64,000 nt of DNA from Primula veris (GCA_963682055.1 OY821744.1:27814967-27878966); one strand, 5' to 3'. Positions 10,607 through 22,300 are shown, numbered from the stretch's first letter. Notes: a model not told the origin generated them from the letters alone. Translations and numbers: made by a program.

Positions 10607-11692
10607 ATGACTGGGATTCCACAAATTTCTAATGAAGCACTAGTTACCTCTTCGTCAACCCCTGAGATAGATGATGGAGTAGCACAAGCCTTTCAGAGCC
10701 TTCTTACTAAGTTAATGTCGCAACTTGCACCGGCCTATACTTCCGAGCCAGGAGCAATATCGCTAGACAAAGGTTCTTTATTCAACAAATTTCTTAAAGG
10801 AAATCCCCTAGAGCTGAGTGACCCAAATGATTCGGTGGCGGCAGAACTGTGGTTGAATAAGATTGAGAAGATTTTTACTATACTCGACTGCTCAAGCGAG
10901 CAAAAGGTTAAATTTGTGGAGTATAAGTTACAAGGTGCTGCGGAGAATTGGTGGCGTATGATTAAGCGACAATTTGAAGGGAGAGAGAACGAGCTTACCT
11001 GGGAGAAGTTCCTTGAACTGTTCAACGATAAGTACTATCCAGCAAACATTCGGCGAAAGAAACAGATGGAATTTCACAGCCTCGAACAAGGAAACATGTC
11101 AGTGATTGATTACGAAACAAAGTTTGTTGAATTGTCCCGTTTTGCGCCAAATCAGGTTGCTAAGGAAGAAGACCGCATGTTTATGTTCCAGAGAGGTTTA
11201 CGGCCTGAAATACTAAACAAGGTGCAAATGTTGGAACCCCAAACTTATGGCGAAACTATCAGAAAGGCTACCCTAGCAGAGGACGGATTGGAAATTGAGA
11301 AAGTGCGACAACAAGGCACTAAAAGGGATAGAGACGATACTGGTGGAGGAAACTCCAATAAGTTTAATGCCTTTTCTGATCAAACTCATGGGGAATCGAT
11401 ACAGCCATTCCAAAAAACCTGCCCTAAGTGTGGTCGTGAGCACGCATACTCCTTTCGATGTGACGGGTACCCTCGTAAATGCTTCAACTGTGGAAGAAAT
11501 GGCCATCTGCAATATGAGTGCAGATTTGCTTCTCGAGGTCCACAGCAAGGTCCGAAGCTTCAGGCTCGTGGTGGAAATTCGAACGAAGGTCGAAAGCCAG
11601 GAGAGAAAGGGAGGGTGTTTTCTTTGACAGGAAGAGAAGGAGACAAAGAAGCTCAAAAGGGAAATGCGGTTAACTGCCCTCGACTTGTGTGA
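10607..11692 (+). CDS. retrotransposon Gag polyprotein (Ty3/gypsy)
   Basis: 361 residues starting at the ATG of MTGIPQ; an in-frame ATG at 10568 exists but precedes the usual gag start. The central gag core contains ENWWRMIKR, FLELFNDKYYP and a SLEQGNMSVIDYE-type motif, diagnostic of plant gypsy capsid. Two zinc knuckles follow: an atypical CPKCGREHAYSFRC near residues 272-285 (CX2CX3HX5C) and a canonical CFNCGRNGHLQYEC near 292-305 (CX2CX4HX4C). The frame then reaches GRVFSLTGREG, the segment that normally leads into protease, and ends a few codons later at NCPRLV-stop. The pol genes were therefore deleted just after this linker. The gag frame itself is undamaged. Confidence 0.92.
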   Translation: MTGIPQISNEALVTSSSTPEIDDGVAQAFQSLLTKLMSQLAPAYTSEPGAISLDKGSLFNKFLKGNPLELSDPNDSVAAELWLNKIEKIFTILDCSSEQKVKFVEYKLQGAAENWWRMIKRQFEGRENELTWEKFLELFNDKYYPANIRRKKQMEFHSLEQGNMSVIDYETKFVELSRFAPNQVAKEEDRMFMFQRGLRPEILNKVQMLEPQTYGETIRKATLAEDGLEIEKVRQQGTKRDRDDTGGGNSNKFNAFSDQTHGESIQPFQKTCPKCGREHAYSFRCDGYPRKCFNCGRNGHLQYECRFASRGPQQGPKLQARGGNSNEGRKPGEKGRVFSLTGREGDKEAQKGNAVNCPRLV

Positions 11693-12372
11693 GAATTGTT
11701 TGAGGTAAGTTTCGAGGACGAAACTTCTTCCTTTTTAGGTAGGGACGAGTGTTATAACCGTATTTTAGATTTATATTTATTTTTGGTTATCGAGGCGAAT
11801 ATGTTTATAAAGTGAAGGCTGCTTAGTATCTTAAGTAATTGTAAAAAAAAAAAAAAAAAAAAAAAATGTAAGTTTAGAATTAATTATATTGAAATGAACT
11901 TGGTCAGAATTATAGGTTCTCATTTAACTAATATAAGTATCTAAACATTTGGGTGGTTAGTTATGAATTGAAATAATAAGTTGGATTAATAATTTGGAAC
12001 TAATTTCTCACTTTGAAATATAGTTGTAGTTATCATGGCCTATGGATTAATATTTAAACCATTACTTGGACAATTGAATGGTTCCACTGGAACTCTGTAC
12101 TTAGATTACCTTGAGCATTGATTGTTTCATAGAATTAGAAAAAGAATATAAGATTAGAATCATTAATATTTATTTACTCATTTTAATTTATGAAAGCGTG
12201 CAACGGGAGCACATGATTTAGAAATAAAATTTTCAAATAGCCAGGGGATTCATTTCTTTTATATATGTAAACAGGATATTTATTTTATTTTATTTTACAC
12301 TAGGGATACATGAGAAGTGGAGGTTAGCAAGTAAATAATTTTCCAGATAAGTTTCGGGACGAAACTTTTTTT
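11693..12372 (+). other. pol-less 3' internal region with a second LTR-like junction
   Basis: Non-coding. At 11707-11726 lies the hairpin AAGTTTCG-AGGA-CGAAACTT, then a purine-rich AGGTAGGGACGAG and TGTTATAACC at 11750, which looks like the polypurine tract and LTR start of a gypsy element. The same arrangement (AAGTTTCG-GGA-CGAAACTT at 12349-12367) precedes the real 3' LTR at 12386. The 600 bases between, with an A-run near 11844, may be part of a different element's LTR captured by recombination. Confidence 0.55.
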
Positions 12373-12385
12373 AAGTGGGAAAGAG
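12373..12385 (+). other. polypurine tract
   Basis: AAGTGGGAAAGAG directly before the TGTAAAATCCC that begins the 3' LTR. Confidence 0.85.
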
Positions 12386-12417
12386 TGTAAAATCCCGTAT
12401 TTTATATGTATATATAT

Positions 12418-12453
<36 letters not shown>

Positions 12454-14118
12454 TTATTGCTAAAAAGTTAATGTTAAGTGTATATTATTAGTAGTAATGT
12501 TGTAAGTTGTGGAATTTTTATGCCTAACGAGTTTTTTGATTGTTCTTAATTATATGTGAATTATATTTGTATTAATAAAATTACGAAAGGATACTATCAG
12601 TTAGAGGTTTAAGATGTGAAAACTTTGTATGAATAATTAATAGTATGAATGTCACATAACATCTAAATGAAAAGGAACGGCCCCATTATCATTTAGAAAA
12701 ATATTAGAATTAAATGTATTATAAACACACTTGATAATATTGAGTAACTCATAAGTTTTATAGTAGCGAATATAAAAAACGTACGGCTTGTCTGAAGAAT
12801 TAATGGCCAGTATCAGTTTGTGGGTTGCACAATAAGATGTTAGTATTCATGCATTTAATTAGTAGTGATCCATATAGGAGTTATGTTTGCATGGAAATTA
12901 GATAGTCAGAGGTTTTGAAATTGACTAGTATAAATAATAACCTATAGTCACATTATATACACGTCTCTGCTATGTTTCATATATATATATTAGTCTAATA
13001 CTTATCAGTTATCACTACATTAGGTATTTATATATAAATATATAGGTATATATGTATGTAATTGAGAAAAGAAGCCAAGTCAGTGTGGGCAAGGACAGAG
13101 GGTACAATTTGAAAATTCAATTGTTAATGTTCGGTCGTTCCGTATCTGTATAAGTGAGTGGTTTTTCTTACTTGCTATTATAAAATCCCATTGCATTTTT
13201 AACAAGTAATTGCATGTTGAAATTTATATTTTGAAGGTATCAAAATTATATATGTATATATATTATTACAAAGTTGCAGGTTCAAAAGAGCAAGTTTATT
13301 TGTGTACGTTGATGAACGTAAAGAAAGTGAAATGTTTATATACGATGATAACGTATAAGATTTTGAAATAAGTTTATTTTGTTTTTGTGATCATTATGGT
13401 TTATATTTGGGATTAAGTTATAGAATAAAAGAGATTTGGGAAGTCCAAATCCAAAGAATAAAAAAAGATTCAGGAAGGCTGAATCCAACGAAGAAAAAGA
13501 GATTCAAGAAGGCTGAATCCAACGAAGAAAAAGAGATTCAGAAAGTCTGAATCCACCTAGGAGATTGGGAAGTCCAATCGGACTTAATATTCAATTTATA
13601 TTATCGTATTGATCACACCAAAAATTACAATTTTATTATTCGTGTTTTGGGAATTTTATTAAATAAAAGTATTGCTTTTGAAAATGATAAAATCTATTTT
13701 CGACCCTATATTATATTGCAAGGTTGCCATTCACTAAGTTCGTTTAGCTTACCCTCGTTTTTATAATGTTTTCAGGTAATCAGGCAGATTTTTAGAGTCG
13801 GACTAGAGTTAGTCGGGACCAGCCAGACCGTCTAGTATTTCTTTTATTTCCGCTGCTAATAAACTTCTAAGATTATGATTTCAAATGTTGTTTGTTTAGT
13901 ATTACAAGACCTTATTTGAATAAGTTGCTATCGAGATTTTTTTAAAATTTCACTTTAACTTGTTGGGATATTCAGAAATAAGAATGAATGTTTGAAGTTA
14001 CTATTTTAGAGTCTAAATTATTTATTTAATTACTTTTAAGTTATAGGCTTTCATTTAGCACGTGCCGCCGCACGTGTTATTCAGCCGTGTGACGTCCTTT
14101 TTGGTCAGGGATGTTACA
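12386..14118 (+). repeat. 3' LTR
   Basis: Complete 1733-base LTR, TG at 12386 and CA at 14118, followed by the target duplication GTTTG. It retains the start segment missing from the 5' copy. Confidence 0.93.
13433..13579 (+). repeat. array of five hairpins with covarying stems (3' LTR)
   Basis: Second copy of the LTR hairpin array, at 13433-13451, 13467-13485, 13501-13519, 13535-13553 and 13563-13579. All five stems match the 5' LTR array, including the single mismatch in the third. The only change is in the fourth loop, AAAGT instead of GAAGT. Confidence 0.86.
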
Positions 14119-14123
14119 GTTTG

Positions 14124-14573
14124 CATTGAAGGTGAAAGGCATCAAAAATATTTCACCTAAAAATTATACCCTTAAAACGAATCAATGCATGATTTGTTTT
14201 GACAAGCATGTCCAAATATAATAATATACAACCTAAAATGAGAGAAACTTTAATCATTAACAGCTTTGGTTTCTGTAGGATGGAAACCTTATATTTTTAA
14301 CTAAGAGAATGCAAAGAAATGTTTTCAATTCCAAGTTATAGCTACCCAGAGTTATATAGGTCACTCCACAGAAGGACCAAGACGAATAGAAGTAGACGGG
14401 TCTACTGTAAAATAAAAGGAATGTGCAAGTTATTATTTCTTGTTGAGTATTGGAAATTTTAACAACAAAAAGATCAAGTATTATAATGATGCTCAATACA
14501 CTCTCAGCCCTTTATGAACAATAAAGCTATACATTGCAACTCACAAAAACATCAAACCCTTTAGCCGAATTTA
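14124..14573. other. intergenic stretch
   Basis: No recognised gene or repeat. Confidence 0.4.
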
Positions 14574-14585
14574 TATGACAAAGTT

Positions 14586-14815
14586 TTTTTTTTTTTTCAG
14601 ACCAATTTTATTGAAAGTAAAAACACACAAGTTTTTCAGGGGCAAGCCCCCATGATGACCATTCCGTTTCAAAACGGTAACAAGCTAACAAGAATTCAAC
14701 ATAAAAACACTACATCCGAGATGCCTACATTAATACTATGAGACAAAGAGAAAAGCCTTATGCTAACACTTACGTAAAGAGCCAAAATAGTCAAGTGATG
14801 TGCATCTTGGAGGTT
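14586..14815 (-). mobile_element. 5'-truncated LINE (or other poly-A retroposon) 3' end
   Basis: The insert is flanked by a 12-base direct repeat TATGACAAAGTT (14574-14585 and 14816-14827). Read on the minus strand it ends in AATAAAATTGGTCTG and a poly-A tail (the T run at 14586-14598). A tail, a polyadenylation-like signal and a target duplication over 10 bases are the signs of target-primed reverse transcription. At 230 bases it holds only a 3' untranslated region. Its end differs from that of the LINE at 18595-23072, so it belongs to another family. Confidence 0.8.
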
Positions 14816-14827
14816 TATGACAAAGTT

Positions 14828-15365
14828 GATGAGTCAACACTTCACGATAAAATGGAGCAGACGAAACAAAAAACAAATATCTCCTCTAAGTTTGCTGTGC
14901 CTTGTTATTAATTATTATCATGCTAAACATCTTCCAGACAGATGTACCCTCACAGTGATTAGGTAATCAATTAAAACGCAAAACCGCATTTCCGTAATCT
15001 GAAACATCCTTAGTAATTTCAAATGGTTGTTCTTGTTCCCAAACTCTCGACTTGAATCAAACCTTACAGCTAAAATATTCAATTGTATTGCTTCTGGTCA
15101 CAATCACTCCTAAACAAACAATGTTAATCCACGGATGAAAAAAAGTGTATTTCTCCCATTATTCACCAACTCCAAAAGGTTACAACTTACAAGTGTTGTG
15201 ACGACCGCTACAAACTTATTCGGTATCCTCAGAGTTACTTTGCTCAATCACTTTGTGCTTTTCCAAACATTTTCTTACAAAGGAGATTTTAAGAGAAGAT
15301 CAAACCATAGAACACCTTTCACGATGAGGTTTAGCAAGTGAGTTTTAGGTGATAATTACACGTTT
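14828..15365. other. intergenic stretch
   Basis: No supported gene. Short open frames have no recognisable domain. Confidence 0.4.
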
Positions 15366-16292
15366 CACGGAGCAATTTTTAAAGTGTGTGATCGACGAAT
15401 TTAATAATAAAAACAGAGGTACAATGGAGTAATTAAGAGCTTCTACGATCTTAATAGAAAGTATTACGATAAACAACAAATCAAAAATAAATATGATGCC
15501 TTGAATAGAAATTGGAGTGCATCGAATCAACAGAGACGAAATAGTTCGACTTGACTTGGTTGGGACCCGGAAAGAAAAACATTTACCACACCTGGTCATT
15601 GGTGGGACAAGATGTTTGCGGTAACAATTACATTTTTACTCTTTTGTAATATATCAAAAAATCTAATATATATTTCTTATTTTATTCTCTCTTTTTTTCC
15701 TAAATAAACCCGAATTGCTCCAAGTTTTAAAAGATTTCAGTAGTGCCCAAAAGAATTGTTGAACCGCATCTTTGTAAATACTTCGGCAACATGAAAAACA
15801 CAATGAACTCCGGGTGAAGATTTGCGGTCATAAAATGTGATTGATGAGAACACTATAAATTTAGATGACGCGGAGTTTTCTAATGAAGAGTATTGTGAGA
15901 ACAACCAATCTCAATTTAAAGTTAAGCTTGAAGATGATGAATATGGTGATGGGTCTTAAACCAAACGCAAAGCTAGTATGAGTCCAACAATATAAAATAA
16001 CAAAAATAATAAAAGCACGTTTGTCACTTAATTTGGGTTGTTACAAGAAATGATGTCTACATTGGTATATGTGTTACAAAACCTGGGAAACGAGGTTGTA
16101 ATAAAACAACATTAAGATACCGTTGAACTTGTCATACAAAAGTCTCTTGATTAGAAACAAATTGTTTATCACATGGTCAAAGTTAGTGACGGATACACCA
16201 GACAAGTGTTTATGAATTTAAAAAACGATGATACATGTATTATGCGCCAAGAATGAATCTCGCAAAGAATAATTACACTCTTTTGGTTGTTA
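15366..16292 (+). pseudogene. Myb/SANT-like gene fragment, left arm
   Basis: Decayed copy of a plant Myb/SANT-like (Myb_DNA-bind_3) protein, the kind found in host genes and in PIF/Harbinger second ORFs. EQFLKCVIDEFNNKNRG is readable near 15370, a YDKQQIK-like stretch near 15470, and GWDPERKTF...HWWDKMF at about 15558-15617, the conserved GWD...WWD core. An apparent intron (about 15620-15749) is followed by a remnant of the ATGKNTWTPG-type segment and an acidic tail (LEDDEYGDG). Stops and frame changes break it. Its start is missing at the repeat boundary. Confidence 0.65.
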
Positions 16293-16414
16293 CGTTTTAA
16301 TTTAAAACAACTGTCACAATGTGCATTTAGGTCATCTAGGGGACCTAAAGGCATATCATGACATATGACCTAAAGGCACTCATGACAGATGTTCGTTGTT
16401 AAAGAAAAACCTAA

Positions 16415-17358
16415 CAACCAAAAGAGTGTAATTATCACTCGCTATTCTTTGCGGATTCATTCTTTTCAAAACTACATGGCCACATAATACGAGTATCATC
16501 GTTTTTTAAATTCATAAACACTTGTCTATGCAATGTATCGGTCATTAACTTTGACCCGATGATAAACATTTGTCTCCAACCCCACCACGAAGTTCCTCTA
16601 GAGAGACTTTTGTATGGCAAGTTCAACTGAATATTGTTTTATTACTAATGTAGACATCGTTTCTTGTAACATCACATACCTAGATACGAAGTGACAAATG
16701 TGCTTTTTTTCCTTTTGCCATTTGATGTTGTTGGCCTCATACAAGCCTTTTGTTTTGCTTAAGACCGATTACCATATTCATTGTCTTCAAGCTTCGTTTC
16801 AAATTGAGATTGGTTTTTCTCGTAATACTTTTCATTAAAAAAGACTCCGCACTATCTAAATTTTATAGTGTTCCCATCAATCTCATTTTCTGACGCAAAT
16901 ATTCACCTGGAGTCAATTGTGTTTTTCTTGTTGCCAAAGTCTTTACAAAGATTCGGTCCAACAATTCTTCGTGCTCTATTGGATATTTTTAAATCTTGGA
17001 GCAATTCATGTTTATCTTAGGGGAAAAAATAGAATTTATAGGAACTAGATATTAAATTATTACAAAAGAGTTAAAGTGTAATTGTTACCGCAAGCATCTT
17101 GTACTACCAATGACCAGGTGCGGTTAATGTTTTTCTTTCCGGGTCCTAACCAAGTCTAGTCAAACTACTTCCTCTCAGTTGATTCAATCTATCTTTAAGG
17201 CATCACATTTACTTTTGATTTGTTGTTTATCGTAATACTTTCCAATTAGATCATATAAGCTCTTAATTAGTCCATTTTATCCTTTAGAATTTAAATACTA
17301 ACTCACCTCGGTTTTTATTATCAAATTTGTCGATCACACACTTTAAAAATTGCTCCGT
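16415..17358 (-). pseudogene. Myb/SANT-like gene fragment, right arm
   Basis: Reverse-complement partner of the left arm with the same readable blocks. The conserved Trp codon of the GWD core is TAG here (near 17150), so it is inactive on independent grounds. Part of its C-terminal region stays open (about 16435-16626), but the protein has no start of its own. Confidence 0.6.
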
Positions 17359-18594
17359 GTTGTTTTTGTCACAAAATGCTTTGTCCGGCTCGAAAACATT
17401 TGGTGGATGCCAATCTTGACTTTAGTGGCCAGCCTTCCCTTCTCCTTTTCTTTCAGTTTGGACATACTGATTGTACAAAAAACCAAGCGATTAGTCAACA
17501 AAACGATAGCAGAACTTAAGAGTTATAGGTGTGGCAATTGAGATATAGATGTGAACTTTCCTGGCATCAAAACAAACTCACAAATGATAGGCCAATTTCC
17601 ACTGATAAATACTTTACAAGGCCACAGGCCTATGCATTATATTATGACATAACCAACTTTTCGAATTGGGATTTTCATTCCCAGAAATAAAAGCAAAAAA
17701 AAATTGAAGGTTCAAGTCCACTTAAGTACTTATTATACAGTTACTTGCTTACTGTGTGGTTGAAAACACAATTAATCTATTTATATACTGACACACCCAT
17801 GCAAAACTGTGATATCCTAAACCACAAGATTATCACATTTTATAACATTAATACCAATAATCAAAATATTTATATTAGAACTTTAAATTCAATCATGGGG
17901 CTTACCCAGATTTGTTAACTTGATCATTGACCCTGAAACACTTTCCTTTATATTATTCTCACACAGAAAAGAAAAAGTATTCCAAGGAATAGGCATACAA
18001 GTACTAATTACTCAATCAAGCTTGTGTTTTACAGTTCTGTCAAGGTGTAAGATTGTGAGTCCTTAATTTCTTTTTTTGGGTGTGTTCAAAATTACTCCTT
18101 TTTTTTTTCTTTATAACTGTTTCCATCACTGCCCAGTTAATTTTTTTTTCTTCAAACTGTTTTCATTTTCTTGGGCTAGCTATCTTACCCAAAAAAACTA
18201 AATCAAGAATTATTTTTTTTAAAATTCCTAGAAAGAATCTCGGAGACCTTAGCTTATCAGAACCTTGTGTGTATATGAAGACTGAATTTTTATACAACAA
18301 AATTAGCTTGGGTATTCAAAAAAAAGGTTGGGGTGTAACTATCAAGGAAAATTTATAGTCATAACCTATCAATAAAGATTTATTCAAACACAAAATCCCA
18401 ATACCTAACAGACCAGAGCAAAGAAAATACATAGAAACCTTTACTAGCACTTGTTAAAAACATAACAAAAAGTTTAAATCCAACCCAGGTCATATAGATT
18501 AAATATTGATTTGGTATGAGGGAGATGATATATATATATAGAGGTAAACAGACAACATATAAACACAATATAAGTAAAAATAAATAAATAAATT
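17359..18594. other. intergenic stretch
   Basis: No recognised gene or element end. T-rich tracts near 18060-18230 and a short TA run near 18530 are present. Confidence 0.4.
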
Positions 18595-18629
18595 ACTAGC
18601 CAAGAAGGGGACAAACTGCTGAACAAAAT

Positions 18630-19268
18630 ATGAAGGTTAACGCTGAATTTCCCAACTCTTTTTGGGTTGAGACGGAGTTCGGTGAAAAGTTTGAGGTTCT
18701 TGTTTACTACGATTGGCGTCCCAAGCAAGTCACTGTTAATGCGGCAATGGAAACTCATCGTAGTCCCCAACCCACTTCATTGGCCAAAGCCTCGATAACA
18801 CAATTAGGTGTACCACCACTTTCAAAACCATCCCCTGGACAACACTCCCATAGTACCAAACTCGCATCTTCTAAGACAACCGAGGACGGATTCACCTTAA
18901 TATCCTCCACTCATCGCCAACCCAAAACTCTTTCTTCAAAAAGTGTTCTGTCAAACAACACAACCCAAAACCCTTCTCATAAATCTACTATTTTTATCGA
19001 CATCCCGCCACTCCCCTTGACAACCCTTAATGCGATTGTCCAACCCCTTATACCCCCAGGTCCTTTCACCCCTGTTTTTGAGTTCCTCGATACCACATTG
19101 GTTTCCTTGGTGAGTCTTGTGGACACTGTACCGATAACTTGGGAAAATAGATTTAGCACTCTAGAAGAAGAGTGCGAAGTGATCAGGTTGGACATTGACA
19201 GTATCCTTGTCGATGCTACGAATTACGAAACTCCAATCACTGAGTGTTGCGACCTACTTGTTCAGTGA
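18630..19268 (+). pseudogene. LINE ORF1 remnant
   Basis: A 212-codon open stretch. MKVNAEFPNSFWVETEFG and VYYDWRP match the end of the DUF4283-type RNA-binding domain of plant LINE ORF1, but the zinc knuckle that should follow DWRP is missing and the N-terminal half of the domain is absent. The rest is Ser/Thr/Pro-rich linker without recognised domains. An A-run at about 19294-19311 lies between ORF1 and ORF2. Confidence 0.7.
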
Positions 19269-19393
19269 GCCGAATGTAGAAATATTTGTCCCGAAAAAAA
19301 AAAAAAAAAAAGTGGCTATGAAGAGTTCTCCCCAAACAAGGAGAAAAAGTAAGCAGAAAATCACCCCAAGTTAGTGTTCCCCCCAATCTCGTT

Positions 19394-22300
19394 ATGATTA
19401 AGATAGCTTGTTGGAATATTCGTGGTCTCAATGGCCCCGAAAAACAAAGGGAAGTTAGTAGTTTAATTGATGAAAATAAGATTACTTGTATCGGGTTACT
19501 AGAAACTAAAATTTCAGTTGAAAATAAGGATAGAATTTGTAATTCTATAGCTCCTACTTGGAGGTTTGTGGATAATTTTGACTTGGCACCTAATGGTCAA
19601 GTGCTGGTTGGGTGGGATCCAAACGTGTGGAATCTCACTGTTTTGTCAAAAAATAATCAATGTATGTCTTGCTACTTGTTTGTTGTTGATGATTCGGTTC
19701 ACGCTAATGTCACTTTTGTATATAGTTGTAGCTTGGTGGATGATACACGTATTTTGTGGAATTATTTGACTAGTAATAAAAATATTTTGAGCACGATTTC
19801 TTGGATGGTTTTGGGGGATTTTAATGCTCTCCGGTTCCCTAACGACAACAAAAGGAGACGAAATATTTGGGGGTCAACGTACGATGAATTTCCGGTTTGT
19901 ATTAACAGTGTGGGAATGGATGATTTCAGATTCAAGGACATTTTCTATTCTTGGCTTAATAATAGTTCGGGGAATTTAATTCAAATGAAAATAGATAGAG
20001 TTTTTGTGAATGAGGGGTGGCTAAATGAATTTCGAAACGTCAATGTGGATTTTCTCCCTTATGGTATTTCGGATCATATTCCTATGGTGGTGCATTTCGG
20101 GATGCAGGGGGAAGTTCACCGAAGCTGTTTAAGTTTTTTAATTCTTGGATTAAATTCGAAAAATATCTGCCCACCGTCGTAGAAGCATGGAGCAATTCTT
20201 TTGAAGGGTCTAAAATGTTTGTGGTCTATAAAAAATTATATTTGGTTAAACAAGCACTTAAATCACTGGTTGCTAGAAAACATAAAGAAATTAAAGCCGA
20301 AGTCGACGAGGCTTGAACTTATCTTGGTAATCTGCAGGAGAGTTTGGATTTGGGGTGACCCGACGATATTCTTGTGTCTATCAATTTAGCCAAAGAAAAT
20401 CTTAAACTACTTCTTGTTAATGAAGAAAGTGAAAAACGTCAAAAAAGTCGAATACAATGGTTAAAGAAGGGGGACCATAACACCGCTTATTTTCACCATT
20501 GTGTCAATAAAAGAAACCACCAAAATCGCATTTCTTCTGTCAAGATTGATGAGGATAATACGGTTTCCGATTATCTGGGGGTTAAAAAAGTCGTTGTAGA
20601 CTATTTTACCTCATTACTTGGCCGACGTTCCTCTACACCTTATCCGGGACAAGAAACATTGAAACTCATTACTTGTACCAAAATTTCAGAACGCATGTTC
20701 GAAACTCTTTCAAAATCTGTAACCGACAAAGAAATAGTAGATTGTATGCTCGGTTTACATCCTTACAAGGCCCCAGGTCCCGATGGTTTTAACGCCATGT
20801 TTTTTCGATCTACTTGGCATATTGTGGGAAATGACGTTAAAGAGGCCATCAAAGAGTTTTTTCGGTCTGGATCTCTTCTTAAACAAGAAAATGCTACCAT
20901 AATCGCACTTGTTCCTAAACGCCCTAATCCATCTATGTTAAAATACTATCGTCCCATTTCTTGTTGCAATACAATATATAAGTGCATTTCAAAAAATTTA
21001 GCCAATAGGCTAAAACAGATTCTCACAGATATGGTCGATGATAACCAATCGTCTTTTATTCAAGGTAGAAGGATAAGTGATAATATTTTCTTAGCACAAG
21101 AACTCTTACACGGTTATCACCTTCAAGGGGGGTCTCCTCGAATGGCACTTAAAGTTGATATTATGAAGGCGTACGATTCCGTTCATTGGGTGTTTGTTTG
21201 GGATGTCCTTCATGTAATGGGATTTCCGTTAAAATTTATTAGGTGGGTTAAAGAATGCGTGACTTCAATTACATATTATGTATCCTTAAATGGAAGTTTA
21301 GAGAGTTATTTTAAAGGGGCTAAAGGGTTAAGGCAAGGCAACCCTATCTCATCGTATTTATTCGTACTTTGTATGAATGTCCTATCTTCTATCCTTGTTA
21401 CTCTCACCTCCTCTCCTGATTTTGGTTTTCATTGGAGATGTAAGAAGATCAAGTTAGTCCACCTTTTCTTCGCCGACGATCTGTTTCTCTTCTCGAATGG
21501 TGACTTATCTTTGGCCTCAACACTAGCATCGGCAATAAAGATTTTCGTAGCTTCTCCTGTTTGGTCCCAAATTACGAGAAGAGTAAACTGTTCATGGCCG
21601 GCGAGGAAACTATGGGTATGAAAATTTCAAGTCTAGTGGGTTTTAACATTGGGTCTTTGCCTATCAAGTATCTTGAGGTTCCTCTAATTTCTTCTAGGCA
21701 AAAATTTAAGGATTGTGCGGCTCTTGTTGATCGTATCACAAATAGAGTAACTTCGTAGACTCGATAATTCCTCACTTTTACAGGCCGACTTCAACTTCTA
21801 TAATCCGTTTTATTAAGTATTCAATCCTATTGGAGCTCTCACTTTATTCTCCCTGCAAAGTGGTTAATTCTATAGAAAGTATACTCCATAACTTTCTTTG
21901 GTTGGGGACCGACTTGAATGCACACAAGGCTAAGGTAGTGTGGGCTAAGGTGACGTGTCCAACTTCGGAAGATGGTTTGGGGATAAAACGCATAAAAGAT
22001 TGGAATAGAACATTCATAGGAAAACATCTTTGGTTCCTTATTGACCCTACTCACTCCTCTCTTTGGAAATGTTGGGTCGTAATTCATCTAATTCGAGGAC
22101 GTGATATTTGGACAATCTCAGTTCCTTGTCAATATTATTGGTCTTGGCGGAACATTTTACATATTCGGGAATTGCTAAAACAAAAAATTATGGACGTTTG
22201 TGTGAGTGTGATGTGTGTGTGTAGATTACTTCCCGTCTCCACTACTTATGTTTTCTCTAATAATCTTCAACAAAACTTTGGTGCAAACCCTTCCATTCCT

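Larger units (their letters stand above)
8724..14118 (+). mobile_element. gag-only LTR retrotransposon with 1.7-kb LTRs
   Basis: A 5.4-kb plus-strand element with direct LTRs (8724-10447 and 12386-14118) and a perfect 5-bp target duplication GTTTG (8719-8723 and 14119-14123). A tRNA-Met primer site follows the first LTR and a polypurine tract precedes the second. The internal region carries only a gypsy-type gag; protease, reverse transcriptase and integrase are absent. I saw roughly twenty differences between the LTRs, or about one percent, so it inserted fairly recently, after losing pol. It is not the same family as the element at 259-3301: LTRs, gag sequence and knuckle arrangement all differ. 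Both LTRs contain an unusual hairpin array (see separate entries). Confidence 0.93.
15366..17358. repeat. large inverted duplication, arms about 0.93 kb
   Basis: The segment 15366-16292 reappears in reverse complement at 16415-17358. The arms are clearly alignable along their length by eye, with scattered substitutions and small indels, around a unique centre of about 120 bases. The outer ends stop matching sharply at CACGGAGCAA (left) and its complement (right). Both arms contain what looks like the same intron, so the duplication happened at DNA level rather than through cDNA. A read-through transcript would fold into a hairpin of about 0.9 kb. Confidence 0.85.

Noticed and set aside
11273..11656. 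Open stretches antisense and out of frame over the second gag
   Set aside because: They overlap conserved gag and zinc-knuckle coding and have no domain of their own.
18474..18770. Minus-strand open stretch at the LINE boundary
   Set aside because: It lies antisense to the ORF1 remnant and over a TA run.
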